A stretch of 64,000 nucleotides of DNA from assembly GCF_000717875.1 (NCBI RefSeq), contig NZ_JOCT01000011.1:248001-312000 (forward strand). The letters are read 5' to 3'. How positions within the stretch are numbered: position 1 is the first letter of the stretch; each line of letters begins with the position of its first letter. A program made the position numbers and the translations under genes. Source of the DNA: Streptomyces sp. NRRL S-455 (GTDB lineage Bacteria > Actinomycetota > Actinomycetes > Streptomycetales > Streptomycetaceae). Below, piece after piece: positions 41,123 through 50,294 of the stretch. The notes under the pieces were generated by a model. That model saw only the letters and a list, made by a program, of their open reading frames with translations, did no database searches and was not told the DNA's origin.

Positions 41123-41428
41123 ATGCGTTACCGGCTCACGTTCGTCGCGGGAGTCGTCCTGGGTTACGTGCTGGGCACGAGGGCCGGACGCGAGCGCTAC
41201 GAACAGTTGAAGAAGGCGGCCCAGCAGTTCGCCCAGAACCCGGCCGTCCGCAACACCGCGGAGACCGCGGCGCACCAGGGCCGCGAGTTCGCGGGCAAGG
41301 CGTACCACGTGGTGAGCGACAAGGTCGGCGACCGCGTCCCCGACTCGGTGGCCGAGCGGGTCCGCCACCTCCGTGACCGGGCCACCCACAACGGCGGCGA
41401 GGATGACTGGGGCACGAGCAATACGTGA
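41123..41428 (+). CDS. Small YtxH-like membrane-anchored protein
   Basis: A 101-residue protein with an N-terminal membrane helix (LTFVAGVVLGYVLGTRAG) followed by an amphipathic helical, charged domain (RERYEQLKKAAQQFAQNPAV...) and an Asp/Glu-rich end (GGEDDWGTSNT). This resembles YtxH-type proteins conserved in Streptomyces. ATG 41123 is preferred over a GTG three codons earlier because AGAAGG lies about 9 bases upstream of it. Function unknown. The gene stands alone between the tRNA-Asn genes and the sugar kinase. Confidence 0.8.
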   Translation: MRYRLTFVAGVVLGYVLGTRAGRERYEQLKKAAQQFAQNPAVRNTAETAAHQGREFAGKAYHVVSDKVGDRVPDSVAERVRHLRDRATHNGGEDDWGTSNT

Positions 41429-41530
41429 TCTCCCGATGCCGAGCGGGGTCATGTCCCTGAAAGGGGCCGGCACCCACCCCCGCGGCGCCCACGGCCCGAC
41501 CTCGGCGGAGCGTGCGGCAGAATTTTGGCC

Positions 41531-42979
41531 ATGGGGATAGTCGCCGGGTTGGACAGTTCGCCCGATTTCACTCGTATCGTCGTCTGTGACACGGACTCCG
41601 GAGCCGTGCTCAGGCAGGGATATGCGCCGCATCCGGTGGAGAGCCCCGAGGGCGTCGGACGGCCGTCCGACGTCGACCCGCAGGCCTGGCTGCTGTCCCT
41701 GGGCGAGGCCGCGGGCGGCGGGCTGCTGGAGGGCGTGCAGGCGATCGGTGTCTCGGCTCAGCAGAACGCCGTCGTGCCGCTGGACGCGCAGGGCAACACC
41801 GTGCGTCCGGCGATGGTCGGCGGCGACAAGCGGACGCAGGTCGCGGCGGCCGACCTCGTCGACGCGCTCGGCGGGCGCGAGGCGTGGGCGCAGGCGGTGG
41901 GCTGTGTGCCGCAGGCCGCGCAGCCGGTGACCAAGCTGCGCTGGATGGCCCGGACCGAGCCCGAGAACGCGCAGCGCACGGCGATCCTCCTGCAGGCGCA
42001 CGACTGGCTGGTGTGGCAGCTGCTGGGCCGGCCGGTCAGAAGAACCACCGACCGGGGCGGGGCGTCCGGCACGGGGTACTGGTCGGCGGCGACCGGTGCC
42101 TACCGGCCCGATCTCGTCGAGCTGGCCCTCGGGCACCAGGTGATGCTGCCGGAGGTGATCGGCCCGGCGGACGCGGCCGGTACGACGCCCGAGGGGCTCA
42201 TGATCTCCGTCGGGACCGGCGAGACCATGGCGGCGGCGTTCGGGCTCGGCATCGGGCTCGGGGACGCGGTCGTGTCGCTGGGCGCGTCCGGGTCCGTGAT
42301 GGCCGTGCATCCCGAGGCGCTGGTCGACGGGAGCGGTATGATCACCGCCCTCGCCGACGCGACCGGCATGCACCTGCCCGTCGTCACCACGCTGAACGCG
42401 GTACGGACGCTGCGCGGGGCAGCCGAATTGCTGGGGCTGCCGGATCTGGAGAGCCTTTCCGACCTGGCGATGAAGTCGACACCGGGCTCGCACGGGCTGG
42501 TGCTGCTGCCCTATCTGGAGGGTGAGCGGACGCCGAACCTGCCGCACACCGCCGGGACGCTGGCGGGGCTGCGGCGTGAGTCGATGAAGCCGGAGCATCT
42601 GGCGCGGGCCGCGTTCGAGGGCATGCTCTGCGGGCTCGCGGACGCGCTGGACGTACTGCGCGGCCGGGGTGTGGAGGTGCGGCGGGTGTTCCTGCTCGGG
42701 CCGGCCGCCGAACTGCCGGCCGTGCAGGCCGCCGCTCCGTCGCTGTTCGGGACGCAGGTCGTCGTGCCGCAGCCGGCCGACTACGCGGCGATCGGCGCCG
42801 CCCGGCAGGCGGCCTGGGCGCTCGGGGCGTCCCAGGGCACGCTCGACGCGCGTACACCCCCGGCCTGGCAGGGCGCGGTCGCGCAGGTGCTGGAGCCCGG
42901 GGAGGAACTGGCAGTGGGGCAGGCGGTGCGACAGCAGTTCGTGGCGGTGCGGGAGCAGACCCATCCGGGGGCGTTGTAG
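41531..42979 (+). CDS. FGGY-family carbohydrate kinase (xylulokinase-like)
   Basis: A 482-residue sugar kinase of the FGGY fold. N-terminal phosphate motif GIVAGLDSSPDFTRIVVCDT; sugar-site region VSAQQNAVVPLDAQGNTVRP; C-terminal half starts at GTGETMAAAFGLGIGLGDAV, then SLGASGSVMAV, where xylulokinases have GGGDN...SLGTSG. The position of the catalytic-base Asp is occupied by Glu here. ATG 41531 is preferred although no clear ribosome binding site is seen. Substrate unproven; D-xylulose is the usual annotation for this branch. Confidence 0.8.
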   Translation: MGIVAGLDSSPDFTRIVVCDTDSGAVLRQGYAPHPVESPEGVGRPSDVDPQAWLLSLGEAAGGGLLEGVQAIGVSAQQNAVVPLDAQGNTVRPAMVGGDKRTQVAAADLVDALGGREAWAQAVGCVPQAAQPVTKLRWMARTEPENAQRTAILLQAHDWLVWQLLGRPVRRTTDRGGASGTGYWSAATGAYRPDLVELALGHQVMLPEVIGPADAAGTTPEGLMISVGTGETMAAAFGLGIGLGDAVVSLGASGSVMAVHPEALVDGSGMITALADATGMHLPVVTTLNAVRTLRGAAELLGLPDLESLSDLAMKSTPGSHGLVLLPYLEGERTPNLPHTAGTLAGLRRESMKPEHLARAAFEGMLCGLADALDVLRGRGVEVRRVFLLGPAAELPAVQAAAPSLFGTQVVVPQPADYAAIGAARQAAWALGASQGTLDARTPPAWQGAVAQVLEPGEELAVGQAVRQQFVAVREQTHPGAL

Positions 42980-43129
42980 CCGTAGCGGCAGGCCGTGGAG
43001 ATCGAGTGCGCCCCAGGGGGTTTTGACCGCCTGTTGGGTTAATTCGGTTGAGGTAACGCGGGTGGAGTGTTCGACGATAGGGGCCAGGGGCAACCAACCG
43101 CCCCCGTCGCCCACTCCGAGAGAAGCAGC

Positions 43130-44863
43130 GTGCTCATACGACTCCTGCGGACCTGTCTCAGGCCCTACAAGAGACCCATCACCCTGCTGGTGCTGCTGCA
43201 GTTCCTGCAGACCTGCGCCACGCTCTATCTGCCCACGCTGAACGCGGACATCATCGACCAGGGTGTCGTGAACGGCGACACCGGCTACATCCTGGGCTAC
43301 GGCGGTCTGATGATCGGCATCTCGCTGGTCCAGGTCGTGTGCAACATCGGTGCCGTGTACTACGGCGCCCGGACCGCGTCGGCGCTCGGGCGGGACGTGC
43401 GGGCGGCCGTGTTCGACCGGGTGCAGTCGTTCTCGGCGCGTGAGGTGGGTCACTTCGGTGCGCCGTCGCTGATCACCCGGACGACGAACGACGTCCAGCA
43501 GGTGCAGATGCTGGCGCTGATGACGTTCACGCTGATGGTGTCGGCGCCGATCATGTGCGTGGGCGGCATCGTGCTGGCGCTCGGTCTGGACGTGCCGCTG
43601 TCCGGGGTGCTGGTGGCGGTCGTGCCGGTGCTGGGCGTCTGCGTGACGCTGATCGTGCGGCGGCTGCGGCCGCTGTTCCGGGCCATGCAGGAGCGGCTGG
43701 ACACGGTGAACCGGGTGCTGCGCGAGCAGATCACCGGCAACCGGGTCATCCGGGCCTTCGTCCGGGGCGAGTACGAGGAGCAGCGCTTCCGCAAGGCCAA
43801 CACCGACCTCACGGACTTCGCGCTGGGCACCGGCAATCTCCTCGCGCTGATGTTCCCGATCGTCATGACGGTGGTGAACCTGTCGTCGATCGCGGTGGTG
43901 TGGTTCGGGGCCCATCGCATCGACAGCGGCGGGATGCAGATCGGTGACCTGACCGCGTTCCTCGCCTATCTGATGCAGATCGTCATGTCCGTGATGATGG
44001 CCACGTTCATGTTCATGATGGTGCCGCGGGCCGAGGTGTGCGCGGAGCGGATCCAGGAGGTGCTGGACACCGAGTCGAGCGTCGTGCCGCCGTCCGCACC
44101 GGTGCGGGAGCTGCGCCGGCACGGGCATCTGGAGATCCGCGGGGCGGGCTTCCGCTACCCGGGTGCCGAGGAGCCGGTGCTGCGGGCCGTGGACCTGGTG
44201 GCCCGGCCGGGTGAGACGACCGCCGTCATCGGGTCGACCGGCAGCGGCAAGTCCACGCTGCTGGGGCTGGTCCCGCGGCTGTTCGACGCGACCGAGGGGC
44301 AGGTGCTCGTGGACGGTGTCGAGGTGGCGGACATCGATCCCGTGCTGCTCGCGAAGACCGTCGGGCTGGTACCGCAGAAGCCGTATCTGTTCGCCGGAAC
44401 GGTGGCGACCAACCTGCGGTACGGCAACCCGGACGCCACCGACGAGGAACTGTGGCACGCGCTGGAGGTGGCGCAGGGCAAGGACTTCGTCGAGCGGCTG
44501 GAGGGCGGGCTGGACGCGCCGATCGCGCAGGGCGGGACCAACGTCTCCGGCGGGCAGCGGCAGCGGCTGGCGATCGCCCGGACGCTGGTGCAGCGGCCCG
44601 AGATCTACCTCTTCGACGACTCCTTCTCCGCGCTCGACTACGCCACGGACGCCGCCCTGCGGGCGGCGCTGGCCGAGGAGACCGCGGAGGCGACCGTGGT
44701 GATCGTCGCCCAGCGGGTGGCGACCATCCGGGACGCCGACCGGATCGTCGTCCTCGACGAGGGGCGGGTCGTCGGCACCGGACGGCACCACGAGCTGATG
44801 GCGGACAACGAGACCTACCGGGAGATCGTGCTCTCCCAGCTCACGGAAGCGGAGGCTGCCTGA
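43130..44863 (+). CDS. ABC exporter half-transporter, degenerate-site subunit
   Basis: A 577-residue fused membrane/ATPase protein: six membrane helices (residues about 15-290) then the ATPase with Walker A GSTGSGKST, signature NVSGGQRQRLAIAR, and Walker B IYLFDDSFSALD. The residue after the Walker B Asp, normally the catalytic Glu, is Asp, as in the degenerate site of heterodimeric exporters (TM287/288, LmrCD). GTG 43130 has GAGAGAAG about 6 bases upstream. Its stop overlaps the second half-transporter start (TGATG), so they are made in equal amounts. Probable multidrug or lipid exporter. Confidence 0.92.
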   Translation: MLIRLLRTCLRPYKRPITLLVLLQFLQTCATLYLPTLNADIIDQGVVNGDTGYILGYGGLMIGISLVQVVCNIGAVYYGARTASALGRDVRAAVFDRVQSFSAREVGHFGAPSLITRTTNDVQQVQMLALMTFTLMVSAPIMCVGGIVLALGLDVPLSGVLVAVVPVLGVCVTLIVRRLRPLFRAMQERLDTVNRVLREQITGNRVIRAFVRGEYEEQRFRKANTDLTDFALGTGNLLALMFPIVMTVVNLSSIAVVWFGAHRIDSGGMQIGDLTAFLAYLMQIVMSVMMATFMFMMVPRAEVCAERIQEVLDTESSVVPPSAPVRELRRHGHLEIRGAGFRYPGAEEPVLRAVDLVARPGETTAVIGSTGSGKSTLLGLVPRLFDATEGQVLVDGVEVADIDPVLLAKTVGLVPQKPYLFAGTVATNLRYGNPDATDEELWHALEVAQGKDFVERLEGGLDAPIAQGGTNVSGGQRQRLAIARTLVQRPEIYLFDDSFSALDYATDAALRAALAEETAEATVVIVAQRVATIRDADRIVVLDEGRVVGTGRHHELMADNETYREIVLSQLTEAEAA

Positions 44864-46791
44864 TGGCGGGGCCCATGGGGCGGATGATGGCCGGGGGCGG
44901 CCCCGACCAGCGCTCGCTGGACTTCAAGGGATCGGGCAAACGGCTCGTCGCGCGGTTCCGGCCGGAGCGGCTGACCATCTGGGTGCTGCTGCTGTGCGTG
45001 GTGCTGAGCGTCGGCCTCAACGTCGTCGGGCCGAAGATCCTCGGCAAGGCGACCGACCTGGTCTTCGCCGGGATCATCGGGCGGGACATGCCCGAGGGGG
45101 CGAGCAAGGAGCAGGTCCTCGAGCAGATGCGGCAGCGCGGGGACGGGGACGTCGCCGACATGCTGCGCAGCACCGACTTCACCCCGGGCGAGGGCATCGA
45201 CTTCACGGCGGTCGGGCATGTGCTGCTGCTCGCGCTGGGCGTGTTCACCGTGGCCGGGCTGCTGATGGCGGTGGCGACGCGGCTGGTGAACCGGGCCGTG
45301 AACCGCACCATGTTCCGGATGCGCGAGGACGTGCAGACGAAGCTGTCGCGGCTGCCGCTGTCGTACTTCGACAAGCGGCAGCGCGGTGAGGTGCTGTCGC
45401 GGGCGACGAACGACATCGACAACATCGGGCAGACGCTGCAGCAGTCGATGGGGCAGCTCATCAACTCGGTGCTGACCATCATCGGCGTCCTCGCGATGAT
45501 GTTCTACGTCTCCTGGATCCTGGCGCTGGTCGCGCTGGTGACCGTGCCGCTGTCGTTCGTCGTCGCCACGCGCGTGGGCAAGCGGTCGCAGCCGCACTTC
45601 GTGCAGCAGTGGCGTACGACGGGCAAGCTGAACGCGCACATCGAGGAGATGTACACCGGGCACACTCTGGTGAAGGTGTTCGGGCGGCAGGAGGAGTCGG
45701 CGCGGCAGTTCGCCGAGGAGAACGAGGCGCTGTACGAGGCCGGGTTCAGGGCTCAGTACAACAGCGGCATCATGCAGCCGCTGATGTTCTTCATCTCCAA
45801 CATCAACTACGTGCTGGTGGCGGTCGTGGGCGGGCTGCGGGTCGCGTCGGGCGCGCTGTCCATCGGCGATGTCCAGGCCTTCATCCAGTACTCGCGGCAG
45901 TTCTCCATGCCGCTGACGCAGGTCGCGTCCATGGCGAACCTGGTGCAGTCGGGTGTCGCGTCGGCGGAGCGGGTCTTCGAGCTGCTGGACGCGGAGGAGC
46001 AGAGTGCGGATCCGGTGCCGGGTGTGCGGCCTGAGGAGCTGCGCGGGCAGGTGGCGCTGGAGAACGTGTCGTTCCGGTACGACCCGGAGAAGCCGCTGAT
46101 CGAGGACCTGTCGCTGAAGGTCGAGCCCGGGCAGACGGTCGCCATCGTCGGCCCGACGGGTGCGGGCAAGACGACGCTGGTGAACCTGCTGATGCGGTTC
46201 TACGACGTCACCGGCGGGCGGATCACCCTCGACGGGGTCGACATCGCGCGGATGTCCCGGGACGAACTGCGCGCCGGGATCGGGATGGTGCTGCAGGACA
46301 CCTGGCTGTTCGGCGGGACCATCGCGGAGAACATCGCGTACGGGGCGGCCCGGGAGGTCACCCGCGGGGAGATCGAGGAGGCGGCCCGGGCGGCGCACGC
46401 CGACCGGTTCATCCGTACGCTGCCGGACGGGTACGACACGGTGATCGACGACGAGGGGACGGGGGTCAGCGCGGGCGAGAAGCAGCTGATCACGATCGCT
46501 CGGGCGTTTCTGTCGGACCCGGTGATCCTGGTGCTGGACGAGGCGACGAGTTCGGTCGACACGCGGACCGAGGTGCTGATCCAGAAGGCCATGGCGAAGC
46601 TCGCGCACGGGCGGACGTCGTTCGTGATCGCGCACCGGCTGTCGACGATCCGGGACGCGGACGCGATTCTGGTGATGGAGAACGGGGCGATCGTGGAGCA
46701 GGGGTCGCACGGGGAGCTGCTGGCGGCGGGCGGGGCGTACGCGCGGCTGTACAAGGCGCAGTTCGCGCAGGCCGTGGCTGAGGTCGACTGA
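44863..46791 (+). CDS. ABC exporter half-transporter, catalytic-site subunit
   Basis: A 642-residue half-transporter: six membrane helices, with a longer first extracytoplasmic insertion (about residues 65-115, MPEGASKEQVLEQMRQRGDG), then Walker A GPTGAGKTT, signature GVSAGEKQLITIARAF (Ala instead of the first Gly of LSGGQ, the pattern of the TM287/LmrC-like partner), and Walker B VILVLDEATSSVD with catalytic Glu. Together with the preceding gene it forms a heterodimer with one functional and one degenerate ATP site. Ends 160 bases before the convergent hrdA-type gene. Confidence 0.92.
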   Translation: MAGPMGRMMAGGGPDQRSLDFKGSGKRLVARFRPERLTIWVLLLCVVLSVGLNVVGPKILGKATDLVFAGIIGRDMPEGASKEQVLEQMRQRGDGDVADMLRSTDFTPGEGIDFTAVGHVLLLALGVFTVAGLLMAVATRLVNRAVNRTMFRMREDVQTKLSRLPLSYFDKRQRGEVLSRATNDIDNIGQTLQQSMGQLINSVLTIIGVLAMMFYVSWILALVALVTVPLSFVVATRVGKRSQPHFVQQWRTTGKLNAHIEEMYTGHTLVKVFGRQEESARQFAEENEALYEAGFRAQYNSGIMQPLMFFISNINYVLVAVVGGLRVASGALSIGDVQAFIQYSRQFSMPLTQVASMANLVQSGVASAERVFELLDAEEQSADPVPGVRPEELRGQVALENVSFRYDPEKPLIEDLSLKVEPGQTVAIVGPTGAGKTTLVNLLMRFYDVTGGRITLDGVDIARMSRDELRAGIGMVLQDTWLFGGTIAENIAYGAAREVTRGEIEEAARAAHADRFIRTLPDGYDTVIDDEGTGVSAGEKQLITIARAFLSDPVILVLDEATSSVDTRTEVLIQKAMAKLAHGRTSFVIAHRLSTIRDADAILVMENGAIVEQGSHGELLAAGGAYARLYKAQFAQAVAEVD

Positions 46792-46849
46792 GTTCGCCGC
46801 CCGGCGTTGGGGCTGGGCTCGGGTGGGGGCGCAACCCGGCGTCGCGGGG

Positions 46850-46895
46850 TGCCTCCCCCAAGTTCTCGGCTCCGCTCGAACAGGGGGGGACCCCC
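46850..46895. terminator. Streptomyces-type intergenic repeat/hairpin between convergent genes
   Basis: CTCCCCCAAGTTC (46853-46865) faces GAACAGGGGGG (46878-46888) around TCGGCTCCGCTC, making a long imperfect stem; GGGGTGCC and GGGACCCCC extend it outward. The same GAAC/GTTC-C5/G5 hairpin class is scattered between Streptomyces genes. Position between the plus-strand ABC gene and the minus-strand sigma gene suggests a bidirectional terminator. Confidence 0.6.
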
Positions 46896-46951
46896 ACGCC
46901 CACCCGTGCCGCCCCAAGCGGCACGACTGCCCGCAGCGGCGGCGGACGGCA

Positions 46952-48301
46952 TCAGTCCAGATAGCCCCGCAGCTGGTCCGCGAAGGTGTGGTCCCGGAGT
47001 TTGTTCAGGGTCTTCGACTCGATCTGACGGATGCGTTCCCTCGTCACGCCGAAGATCCTGCCTATCTCCTCCAGCGTGCGCGGGCGGCCGTCGGCCAGGC
47101 CGTACCTCAGTTGGACGACCTTCCGCTCCCGCTCACCGAGGGTCGACAGGACCGCCTCCAGGTGCTCCCTGAGCAACAGGAACGCGGCCGACTCGACCGG
47201 CGATGTCGCGTCGCCGTCCTCTATGAGGTCGCCGAGGGCGACTTCGTCCTCCTCCCCCACCGGCGCGTGCAGCGACACCGGCTCCTGGGCGAGGCGGAGG
47301 ACCTCGCTGACCCGCTCCGGGGACAGGTCCAGGTATCCGGCGACTTCCTCGGGGGTCGGCTCGTAGCCCCGCTCCTGAAGCATGCGGCGCTGGACGCGGA
47401 TGACCCGGTTGATGAGTTCCACGACGTGCACGGGCACCCGGATGGTGCGGGCCTGGTCGGCCAGGGCGCGGGACATGGCCTGGCGGATCCACCAGGTGGC
47501 GTAGGTGGAGAACTTGTAGCCGCGGGCGTAGTCGAACTTCTCGACGGCCCGGATGAGTCCGAGGTTGCCCTCCTGGACGAGGTCGAGCATGGTCAGCCCG
47601 CGCCCCACGTAACGCTTGGCGACGGAGACGACGAGCCGCAGGTTGGCCTCGATGAGCCGGCGTTTGGCGACCCTGCCCATGACGACGAGCCGGTCGAGGT
47701 CCAGCGCCAACTGGCTGTCCAGGTCGGGGGTGAGCCGCAGTTTCTCCTCGGCGAACAGGCCGGCCTCGACGCGGCGGGCGAGTTCGACCTCCTCGGCGGC
47801 GGTCAGCAGGGGGATCCGGCCGATCTCCCGCAGGTACTGGCGGAACAGGTCCGAGGAGGGGCCGCCGGTCTCGGTCCGGGCCGGCGGCGGTACGACGGTT
47901 TCGGCGACCTCGGCGACCTCGTCCGCCGTGACGGCCTCGGCCGGCGGCTCCTCCGGCTCCGGCTCCGGTCGGGTCTCGGGGTGGAGCGCCAGGCGGCTCT
48001 GCGCGGGAACCGCGGAGAGGACGTCGGCCTCCGCGTCCGGTGCGGGGCCGTCGGCGCCGACCGCAGCACTGACGTCGGTCTGGGTGAGGGTCTGGGTCTG
48101 CACGGGGGCGACCTCCAGGATGATCGCTGCCAGGGCGGGCGACAGCGGTACTTCGGGAGCGGAGTGGGCGGCCTCGCCGCTGTCCGTCCCGTACGCGATG
48201 AGCGGAACCGCGGGGGTCCGGGATCCGCCGGTGACGGATCGGCCGCGCTCCGAGGACTCAGGCACCGCAACCCAGTGTGGGGTAAGACACACAGTCCCCA
48301 C
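46952..48301 (-). CDS. hrdA: Primary-type (group 2) sigma factor, HrdA-like
   Basis: Up to 449 residues. The N-terminal 150 residues are low-complexity, acidic and Pro/Ala-rich, unlike region 1.1 of HrdB. Region 1.2 is [20 protein letters not shown]; region 2 is [40 protein letters not shown] and [20 protein letters not shown]; region 4.2 is [20 protein letters not shown]. It is group 2, not the essential HrdB, judged from its neighbourhood: dnaG lies next to it, as I recall for S. coelicolor hrdA. The start is uncertain; GTG 48301 gives the longest frame, GTG 48265 is an alternative. Directly downstream of dnaG with 50 bases between. Confidence 0.85.
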   Translation of the reverse strand: MGTVCLTPHWVAVPESSERGRSVTGGSRTPAVPLIAYGTDSGEAAHSAPEVPLSPALAAIILEVAPVQTQTLTQTDVSAAVGADGPAPDAEADVLSAVPAQSRLALHPETRPEPEPEEPPAEAVTADEVAEVAETVVPPPARTETGGPSSDLFRQYLREIGRIPLLTAAEEVELARRVEAGLFAEEKLRLTPDLDSQLALDLDRLVVMGRVAKRRLIEANLRLVVSVAKRYVGRGLTMLDLVQEGNLGLIRAVEKFDYARGYKFSTYATWWIRQAMSRALADQARTIRVPVHVVELINRVIRVQRRMLQERGYEPTPEEVAGYLDLSPERVSEVLRLAQEPVSLHAPVGEEDEVALGDLIEDGDATSPVESAAFLLLREHLEAVLSTLGERERKVVQLRYGLADGRPRTLEEIGRIFGVTRERIRQIESKTLNKLRDHTFADQLRGYLD

Positions 48302-48351
48302 GAGGGGCGTGCGATGACTTTTTGCGCCCGGTCCGTGACCGGGCGGTGACG

Positions 48352-50265
48352 TCAGAGCGCGGCGGCGCCGTGGACGCGGAGGCTCTGGTCGTACTGCTGG
48401 AGGACCCAGAGCTCGTTCTGTACGGCGGCCAGCTGGGCCGGGTCGCCGTGGGTGCCGAGACGGGTGAGCTGGCTCTGGATGTCGCGGATGCGGCGTTCGA
48501 CGGCGCGGCGGCGGACGGTGACCAACTGGGCGCCCGCGTAGGCCTCGTCGACCGCCCGGCGGAGCAGGATCGCCTCGACGGCCAGTTCCGTCACCATGGC
48601 GCGGACCATGTCGTCCGGGGCGGCCTCGCGGACCTTGACCAGGTAGTCCTGGGGGTCCTGGACGCCCAGCTCGGCGCCGCCCGCGTCCATGATGGCCTGG
48701 CGTACGGCGGCGTAGGGCGGGGCGGTGAACTCGTCGACGCCGTACGCGTCGAAGGCCGGGGAGACCAGCTCGGGGCGCTGGAGGGCGAGTTTGAGGAGTT
48801 CGCGTTCGGTGGCGTAGACGGGGTTGCGGAGGTTGAGGGCCGGGCCGCGGGGGGCGGCGGACGGCTGGGCGGCGGCGTACTGCTGTGACGCGTGCTGGTG
48901 CCGGTCCGGGGCGGGGCCCTTGCCGCCGCGTTCGCGGGCCCAGCGGGCCAGTTGGGCCACGCGCTTGACCACGAACTGGGTGTCGAGGATGCCGAGCATG
49001 CCGGCGAGCTCGACGGCGACCTCGTGCTGGGCGCCGCTGTTCTTGATGCGGGCGACGATCGGGGCCGCCTCGTCCAGGGCGGCGGCGCGGCCCGCCGGGG
49101 TGTCGAGGTCGTAGCGGCTCACGATCTGGCGCAGGGCGAACTCGAAGAGCGGGGTGCGGGGTTCGACCAGGTCGGCGACGGCCTCGTCGCCCTTGGCGAG
49201 GCGCAGGTCGCAGGGGTCCATGCCGTCCGGGGCGATGGCGATGTACGTCTCGGCGGCGAACTTCTGGTCGTCCTCGAAGGCGCGCAGGGCCGCCTTCTGG
49301 CCGGCCGCGTCACCGTCGAAGGTGAAGATGACCCGGGCCGAGCCGTTGTCCATGAGCAGCCGGCGGAGGATCTTGATGTGCTCGCCGCCGAAGGCGGTGC
49401 CGCAGGTGGCGATGGCTGTCGTGACGCCGGCGAGGTGGCAGGCCATGACGTCCGTGTAGCCCTCGACGACGACCGCGCGGGACGCCTTGGCGATGTCCTT
49501 CTTCGCCAGGTCGATGCCGTAGAGGACCTGGGACTTCCTGTAGATCGCCGTCTCGGGCGTGTTGAGGTACTTGGGGCCGTTGTCCGCCTCGTACAGCTTG
49601 CGGGCGCCGAAGCCGACGACGTCGCCGCCGATGTCGCGGATGGGCCACATCAGGCGGCCGCGGAAGCGGTCGATGGGGCCGCGGCGGCCCTCCTGGGCGA
49701 GGCCGGAGAGGAGCAGTTCCTTGTCGGTGAAGCCCTTGCCGCGCAGGTAGCGGGTGAGGTGGTCCCAGCCCTGGGGGCTGTAGCCGACGGAGAAGTGCTG
49801 GGCGGCGGCCTGGTCGAAGCCGCGCTCGGCGAGGAAGACCCGGCCGGTGTCGGCCTCGGCGGAGGTCGCGAGCTGTTCCGCGTACCACTCCGCGGCGATC
49901 TTGTGGGCCTCGACCAGGCGGATCCGTTCGCCGCGCTGGTGGGAGGGGTTGTACCCGCCCTCCTCGTAGCGCAGGGTGATGCCCGCCTGCCCGGCCAGGC
50001 GCTCGACCGCCTCCGAGAAGGAGAGGTGGTCGATCTTCATCACGAACGTGATGGTGTCGCCGCCCTCCTGGCAGCCGAAGCAGTGGAACAGTCCCTTGCT
50101 GGGGCTGACCTGGAAGGAGGGCGACTTCTCGTCGTGGAACGGGCAGAGACCCTTGAGGTTCCCGCCGCCCGCGTTGCGCAGCTGGAGGTACTCGGACACC
50201 ACGGCGTCGATCGGGACAGCGTCCCGTACCGCCTTCACGTCCTCGTCGTTGATCCGTCCTGCCAC
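48352..50265 (-). CDS. dnaG: DNA primase
   Basis: A 637-residue replication primase that makes RNA primers for the lagging strand. The zinc ribbon is [11 protein letters not shown] and GLFHCFGC near residue 40-65. The TOPRIM core has [13 protein letters not shown] near 265 and [12 protein letters not shown] near 315. The C-terminal helicase-interacting part follows an Ala/Gln-rich linker (near 450). GTG 50265 is the start. Length and order of domains are normal. Single-copy essential gene; its presence marks this part of the window as chromosomal core. Confidence 0.97.
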   Translation of the reverse strand: MAGRINDEDVKAVRDAVPIDAVVSEYLQLRNAGGGNLKGLCPFHDEKSPSFQVSPSKGLFHCFGCQEGGDTITFVMKIDHLSFSEAVERLAGQAGITLRYEEGGYNPSHQRGERIRLVEAHKIAAEWYAEQLATSAEADTGRVFLAERGFDQAAAQHFSVGYSPQGWDHLTRYLRGKGFTDKELLLSGLAQEGRRGPIDRFRGRLMWPIRDIGGDVVGFGARKLYEADNGPKYLNTPETAIYRKSQVLYGIDLAKKDIAKASRAVVVEGYTDVMACHLAGVTTAIATCGTAFGGEHIKILRRLLMDNGSARVIFTFDGDAAGQKAALRAFEDDQKFAAETYIAIAPDGMDPCDLRLAKGDEAVADLVEPRTPLFEFALRQIVSRYDLDTPAGRAAALDEAAPIVARIKNSGAQHEVAVELAGMLGILDTQFVVKRVAQLARWARERGGKGPAPDRHQHASQQYAAAQPSAAPRGPALNLRNPVYATERELLKLALQRPELVSPAFDAYGVDEFTAPPYAAVRQAIMDAGGAELGVQDPQDYLVKVREAAPDDMVRAMVTELAVEAILLRRAVDEAYAGAQLVTVRRRAVERRIRDIQSQLTRLGTHGDPAQLAAVQNELWVLQQYDQSLRVHGAAAL

Positions 50266-50294
50266 GCGTGAATTCTAAGCGGGCGCACCGACAC

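Noticed and set aside
43020..43060. A sigma-70-like promoter (TTTTGACCG...) before the ABC exporter
   Set aside because: TTGACC is present at about 43023, but no acceptable -10 hexamer lies at the right distance, so I do not call it.
40988..44791. A 1267-codon open frame on the minus strand across the sugar kinase and first ABC exporter gene
   Set aside because: It is antisense to two well-supported genes, has a composition dominated by Arg, His, Pro, Gln and Gly, and no recognisable domain; such frames follow from third-position GC bias.
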